64,000 bases of DNA from Pleurodeles waltl (lineage: Eukaryota; Chordata; Amphibia; Caudata; Salamandridae). The translations under genes were made by a program, and so were the position numbers. The DNA lies in contig NC_090450.1 of NCBI RefSeq assembly GCF_031143425.1, positions 217,197,442-217,261,441 of the forward strand. Direction: 5' to 3'. Shown here piece by piece: positions 58,920 through 64,000 of the stretch (within the stretch, counting starts at the first letter, position 1; every line of letters begins with the position of its first letter). The notes under the pieces were generated by a model. It did not search any database. It was not told the origin of the DNA and saw nothing but the letters and a program-made list of their open reading frames with translations.

Positions 58920-61894
58920 TGTGTGTGCCACGAGATTGCCAGGGAACAGGTAGCATGATACGCCATGGAGGCAGAGACACACTCCAGCCTACTGCGACTT
59001 CGCCTGCCAACCGCAGGTACAAACAATGCTGAGAGTAATGCCTCATGGACGCTGGGCAGGGTCCAGGATGTCTCCTGCAGTGTCGGACGGCTGCCCACTG
59101 GGGATGATTGCCATGTCAGCTGTGGGGGCACTGTCTGAGCACGTCGCGGGGCTGGTGGCGGTGGTTGCGGTGGTGTCTGTGGCGGAGGTGCTGGCGGTGG
59201 TGCATGTGTCTGCACCTGTTGAGGGACAGAGCAGGATGTCTCCTGCAGCCTCAGACGGCTACCCACTGGGGATGATGCTGGGGACTGTTGCTGAGGCAGC
59301 AGATGTGCAGGTGGTGGTGCTGGTGGCGGTTCTGGTGGTGGTGCTGGTGGAGGTGCTGGTGGCGGTGCAGGTGGCGGTGCAGGTGGCGGTGTCCACCGCC
59401 ATGCAGGTTGGTGTAGTGGTTGACAGAAGGAGTGACTCTGGTCCCTCAGTCGGAGCCACCGTGCCCTATCCTGACCTGCTTTTCGGCTTGTGTCCCTTCC
59501 CCACCTTTGTTGTTGCTGCTGGTGTCTTGCCACTGTCCCCTTTTGGTTTGTAGGAGCCCTTGCTTGCTGGTAGGTGCGGCTTCTCCCTCCGGCATGTGGG
59601 CACCTTCTTCACCTTGGCAGGTGGCAGAATGGCCTGCTCCTTGGCCTCGCTAGGTGGCACACTGGCAGCCCTGATGGGTGGCGCCCACAATGAGACCGGA
59701 GTTGCTGGTACCACTGTGCTTGGGGATTTGGTGGCTGAGGTACTGGGCTGGGACCTGGAAAGCTTGGCCCTAGGGGAAGGACGGGGGGAGGTGTAGGGAA
59801 GAGGTCAATGTTAGCCAGGAAAAGTTTCTTAGACACACAGGGGTGGGAAGATGGAGGGTGGTTTGGGAGTGGAGGAAGAGGTAGTAGTTGTAGGAGGTGT
59901 ACGTTTGCTGAATTTGGGTGAAGGTGCATGGGCCGGAGGCTGTTGTGAAGTGGATGGCTGTTGGGTGGGTGTGTGCCTGCGTTTGTGTACTTTGGGAGGA
60001 GGGTTCACAGACACACTGGGAGAGGTCACAGGGGATGTGTGAATGGTAGTGGGGGTGGTGAGTGCACGTGAGCGGTGTGTGGTGGTGGGCGTGCTGGTGA
60101 TGGAGGTAGTGGCTGAGGATGTAGTGCATGCAGGTGTGAGTGGAGACGAGACAGGGAGCGAGGAGGAGGACGTGGACGAAGGGGACACAGTGGAGGCAGT
60201 GGATGTTGCTGTGTCTGCATGGGGATGGTGCTTGTGTGAGTGTCTGTGGGATGTGTGGTGCTTATGTCTGCCATGTCCACTCTTGTGTGTTGATGAGTGT
60301 GCATGCTGGTCTGATGGTGTGCCTGGGATAGGCTGAGGTACAGGGGATTTTGTCTGGGTGGAGGAAGTTAGAGGGGGGAGGCTGGACACAGGGACAATGG
60401 CTGCCATCAGTGCTGAGGCCAGAGCCTGAAATGCTCTCTGTTGGGCCGCCTGCCCAGAATGAATGCCCTCCAGGTATGCATTTGTTTGCTGCAAATGCCT
60501 CTCAACACCCTGGATGGCATTCAAAATGGTAGATTGCCCAACAGTGAGGGATCTCAGGAGGTCAATAGCCACCTCACTGAGGGCAGCAGGGCTGACTGGG
60601 GCAGGGCCAGAGTTGCCTGGGGGGGAAGGAGATGCCCACCCTCCTGGATGAGCAGGCACGGGACACACACTGAGGGGCTACTGGGAGGGCGGTGCTGGTG
60701 GGGGGGTGGGGGCTGTACCTTTTGATGCAGTGGGCACAGAGGTATCCGGCACCGCAAGGAAGCTCCCATCAGAGGAGGAGTCGCTGTCGCTGGTGTATGC
60801 TTTTGTCCCAGTCGTGGGGCTCCCCTTGCCCTCCGTCCCACTGGTGCCTTCAGACTCTGTTACTTCACCCTCCAGGTACCATGTGGGATGCAGCTCCCTC
60901 CTGCTCCGGTGCCTCTGCTCGTCTGCCAGATGATGCTAATGCACGCAAGAACAGGGTGACAAAACAAAAGGGGGGGGAGACACAGGGTACACATGGTCAG
61001 TGCATGCAACACCGTTACTGTTGGCGGACACAACATACAGGGAGCAGCCCTATGCACTAAGCCATGCACTAGCAGTGCAGGGGAAAAACACATGCCCAAG
61101 GGGAGTCTGTCTAGACCCATTTCATGCACAGCTGGCACCCAGTGGAGACTGACTAGGTGTAGAGGAGAACTACCACCTTTGGGGTTGGACTGGGAATGAG
61201 GCTGCAAAACAGTGGCTCTACCTTTGCGCGTATGCCCTTGCCTAGGGGAACCCACAGGCCACCACCCCCACCCTCGTTAAGCGCACAGAGTCATCTGAAT
61301 GCTCTCACCTCCTTGTGCCTGCTGTGATGCCCTCAAGGGCCCATCCAACTCTGGATATGCCACCGCCAGGATCCGGTACATCACGGGGGTCATGGTGCGA
61401 CGGGTACCCCTTCCACGTTGGGAGGCCATCTCCAGCTGGGCCTCTGCCGTCTTCTTGCTACAGCGGCGCAGGTCCTCCCATCTTTTCCGGCAGTGGGTGC
61501 TCCGTCTATGGTAGACCCCCAGGGTCTGCACTTCCTTGGCGATGGCACACCAAATACCCTTCTTCTGGTGGGCGCTGACCTAGAGGAAAAGTGAAGTAAG
61601 AATGTATGTTACTACCCCGTACAGTTCTTTTCACGCATTGCCTAAAAACCTCCCACCCTAGCCCAGACATACATACACACACACTATCCTCACATGCCGG
61701 CCTGTCCCCCTCCCCTTCCTCTTTCATCCACGACACTCCATACAATCATGTGCCATCCACCATGCTCACAGTGTACTCACCTGTTTGTCTGGAGGACTGT
61801 ACAGTAGCGTGTACTGGGGGAGGACCCCATCCACTAGTTTCTCCATCTCCTCCGAAGTGAAGGCAGGGGCTCTTTCCCCAGACACTGTAGCCAT
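58920..61894 (-). pseudogene. Gene C, element 3 (best preserved exons 1-2)
   Basis: Exon 1 (61894-61781, MATVSGERAPAFTSEEMEKL) has a GTGAGT donor. Exon 2 (61580-61309) has HQKKGIWCAI, TLGVYHRRSTHCRKRWEDLR and, unlike the element 2 copies, no stop before TMTPVMYRILAVAYPELDG. Exon 3 starts at 60934 after CATTAG, but a frameshift leads to TGA soon after. From 60668 to 59829 a 279-codon stretch is open: LSEVAIDLLRSLTVGQSTIL, QQTNAYLEGIHSGQAAQ, then a Ser/Thr/Pro/His-rich tail with KVHKRRHTPTQQP. Further tail sequence in other frames runs to about 58920. This copy shows best what the intact protein looked like. Confidence 0.78.
59285..59400. repeat. GGTGGCGGT-type 9/18-bp repeat
   Basis: Short Pro-coding repeat on the minus strand (PPPAPPPAPPP). 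It occupies the place of the 33-bp repeats in the gene C tail of element 2. Confidence 0.85.
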
Positions 61895-61974
61895 CGTCGC
61901 TTCCAGACACAGCAGCACTTACAGTGTAGGTCCTCTCCTGTTGAAGGTCAGGTATCAAGTGAGGTAACAGTTAG

Positions 61975-61985
61975 AAAATGGCTGC
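61975..61985 (-). promoter_or_regulatory. YY1-like motif upstream of gene C, element 3
   Basis: Minus-strand GCAGCCATTTT, one base off the form found in the other gene C copies, 81 bp before the ATG. Confidence 0.35.
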
Positions 61986-62332
61986 CACGTCCGTGGCGGT
62001 GCGTACCGTCACCGCCGGCATACATCGTCATTGGCTCCTGTAACCCATAGGGCCTAATGTTAACCAATGCTGAATTGCGCGGCGGTCTTCGATCGTCTGC
62101 CGTGATGGTGTACAACGCTAGCGCAGTTACCTCATTTCCCCTTGTCCCACCTTATAGGTCAGGCAGCCGCCATTTCAGGGTGCCACATGGCAGGCCAAAT
62201 AACTGCTTCACACCTATATAGGCCAGGAATACGGACAGACAAAGGCACATGGAGAAATTGTAACGTTTTTGCAAAAAAACATTGTGATACCTAAGTGTTG
62301 TATGACCTTCTGCGCACCGTTCTCCTCCATAG

Positions 62333-63658
62333 GGCACGTCCGCTGGGGAAGGTGATGAGATGGCGGCATCCTCCGGTGTACAGACCCCTGGTGGATCTGT
62401 CGACAATGGAAGAGAGACACATAATTATCACTTACAGACTTGATTGTGCAACAATCCAGGAACTGTGTGCCCAGTTGGAGCCAGACCTGATTTCAGCTAT
62501 CCGCCATCCCACAGGGATACCCCCTCTAGCGCAGGTCCTGTCTGTACTCCATTTCCTGGCCAGTGTGTCTTTTCAAACAACAGTGGCCATGGCATCAGGC
62601 ATGTCCCAGCCAATGTTCTCTAACGTGTTGTCCAGAGTGTTGTCTGCCCAGCTGCAACACATGTGCAGCTAATTTGTTTTCCCTCAAGTGGAGGATTTGC
62701 CCACAGTGAAAGTTGACTTCTATGCCCTGGGACATATCCCCAACATCATTGGTGCCATTGATGGTACACATGTGGCATTTGTACCCCCCGCAGGAATGAA
62801 AAGGTGTACAGAAACCAGAAAAGCTACCATTCAATGAATGTGCAGATGGTGTGTTTGGCAGGCCAGTACATCTCTCATGTGAATGCCAAGTATCCTGGCT
62901 CAATGCATGACGCTTACATTTTGAGAAATAGCAGCATCCCTTATGTGATGGGGCAACTCCAGAGGCACCTTGTGTGGCTAATAGGTGAGCCTAAAGTCCC
63001 CACACAGTTTAATTTACTGTCTGGGTATGAAAGGTTCCCTAATGTTTGGAGGATGTCTAACAGTTGTCCCTCGATATTTGCTGGTGACTCTGGTTACCCC
63101 AACCTGTCATGGCTACTGACCCCAGTAAGGAATCCCAGGACAAGGGCAGAGGAATGCTACAATGAGGCACATGGGCGAACTAGGAGGATAATTGAGTGCA
63201 CCTTCGGCCTCCTGAAGGCCGGATTCCGGTGCCTCCAGTTGACAGGTGGATCCCTATACTACTCACCGAAGAAGGTGTGCCAGATCATCGTGGCCTGCTG
63301 TATGTTACACAACCTGGCTTTGCGACGCCAGGTGCCTTTTCTGCTGAAGGATGGGCCTGATGGTGGTCTTGTGGCAGCTGGGGAGCTTGTGGACAGTGAA
63401 GAAGAGGAGGCAGAGGAAGAAGATGTTGACAACCGAAACAACATCATCATGCAATACTTCCAGCAAGACATAGGTAAGAAGATGGAACAGCTTCCCACAT
63501 CTCATACTATTGTAGGACCTAGCATAAGTCTGCCTTTTTCACTCTGTGTATGGACCCTGACTTGTCACTTTGGCTTTCCATTTCACAGATCTGGGTCCCA
63601 ATGTGTGCCCTCTGCTATGTTTACTCCTGGCCTACAGCTGTGTAACATTGGTATGTGA
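62333..63658 (+). pseudogene. Harbinger DDE transposase body, element 3
   Basis: After the CATAG acceptor the frame reads ARPLGKVMRWRHPPVYRPLV. An in-frame TAA (about 62671) interrupts after LQHMCS. IDGTHVAFVPP with the first catalytic Asp follows (about 62757), then a 1-nt frameshift in the C run near 62788. From 62804 the frame is open: SMNVQMVCLAGQYISHVNAK, GDSGYP (second Asp, about 63084), IIECTFGLLKAGFRC (Glu, about 63195), CMLHNLALRR and an acidic tail. The usual stop after QYFQ is lost, extending the frame to 63658. The 99-bp intron (62985-63083) has a TG acceptor instead of AG but is open in frame. Confidence 0.86.
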
Positions 63659-64000
63659 ACAAGTACATTGACATTGCTATGTTCCAGATATTTTGCAATT
63701 ACACATTTGTGAAAGCACAGACTGACTCCAGATTGATTTGTGATTCAAGGGTGTTTATTTCTGTGATAATAAGTGTAGGGGTGTGTGCTATGGGCTGGGG
63801 TGATGGTGGAGGAATGTCCAGGGTTGAGTCCAGTCTATTGGTCTCACAGGTGCATTGTCCAATGGGGCATAGGAAGGGGAGCAATGGCAGTTTAAGGTGG
63901 GCAGGGTGACAAAGTGGAACAGAAGGGTGACATTCAGGAGGGTCTTATTTCCTGGCGGGGTCTTGGCAATGTTCTCTGTCTTATTCTTGGATCCCAGGTA

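Larger units (their letters stand above)
56722..64000 (-). mobile_element. PIF/Harbinger transposon, element 3 (reverse, incomplete)
   Basis: It starts with the right-end TIR GGCCCTCATTACAACCCTGG. Reading inward: transposase exon 1 (plus), the 74-bp minisatellite, gene C (minus) and transposase body (plus). At 63780-64000 it has the 3' untranslated end of gene A (minus), recognised by CTGTGAGACCAATAGACTGG-like text also seen at about 35430. Gene A itself lies past the window edge. Confidence 0.88.

Noticed and set aside
1..64000. tRNA, rRNA or microRNA genes
   Set aside because: No cloverleaf with A and B boxes, no rRNA text and no hairpin outside the MITEs was recognised by eye. A covariance-model scan would be the decisive check.

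Overview
The window looks like repeat-dominated, intron-containing vertebrate DNA with no prokaryotic operons. The repertoire is PIF/Harbinger DNA transposons of many kilobases, Ty3/gypsy retrotransposons with LTRs up to about 3 kb, L2-like and L1-like LINE remnants, and palindrome-rich MITEs. This fits a giant urodele genome, probably a newt of the Pleurodeles type, where Harbinger expansion is known. The species is an inference. I found no host protein-coding gene, rRNA or tRNA that I can support.

Layout. 1-2248: degenerate Ty3/gypsy gag/protease on the minus strand and its LTR. 2249-11570: Harbinger element 1 (TAA duplication), carrying a hairpin MITE (3071-3687) and an L2-like LINE (about 4360-6383). 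11574-14926: LTR-like sequence split by two MITEs. 15114-18154: 3.0-kb solo LTR (minus). 18865-19960: L1 ORF1-like remnant. 21453-24459: a second 3.0-kb solo LTR (plus). 24712-26054: a cluster of hairpin MITEs. 26055-31950: the least repetitive stretch, with simple repeats, a hAT-like MITE and one candidate conserved non-coding block. 31955-50303: a solo LTR split by the 16.8-kb Harbinger element 2 (33212-49981). 51300-52690: remnant of another Harbinger element. 52693-56721: broken gypsy element and LTR pieces. 56722-64000: Harbinger element 3, in reverse orientation and cut by the window end.

The central system is a three-gene Harbinger transposon. Gene A encodes a NAIF1-like Myb/SANT protein. 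The transposase gene (HARBI1-like DDE) converges on it from the other strand. Gene C encodes a second, related Myb/SANT-like domain followed by an acidic/Ser and then a Ser/Thr/Pro/His-rich region. A short 83-nt exon next to the far TIR is conserved in all three elements and splices in phase to the transposase body. Gene C therefore lies antisense inside the first transposase intron. In element 2 gene C and its downstream minisatellites are tandemly triplicated, and the middle copy is a recombinant of the outer two. All three transposase copies carry different inactivating lesions, so none of these elements is autonomous.

Two MITE families share the Harbinger TAA target preference and are built almost entirely of consecutive inverted repeats, like beads on a string. 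One family also shares the TIR of the large elements, so it may be mobilised by the same transposase.
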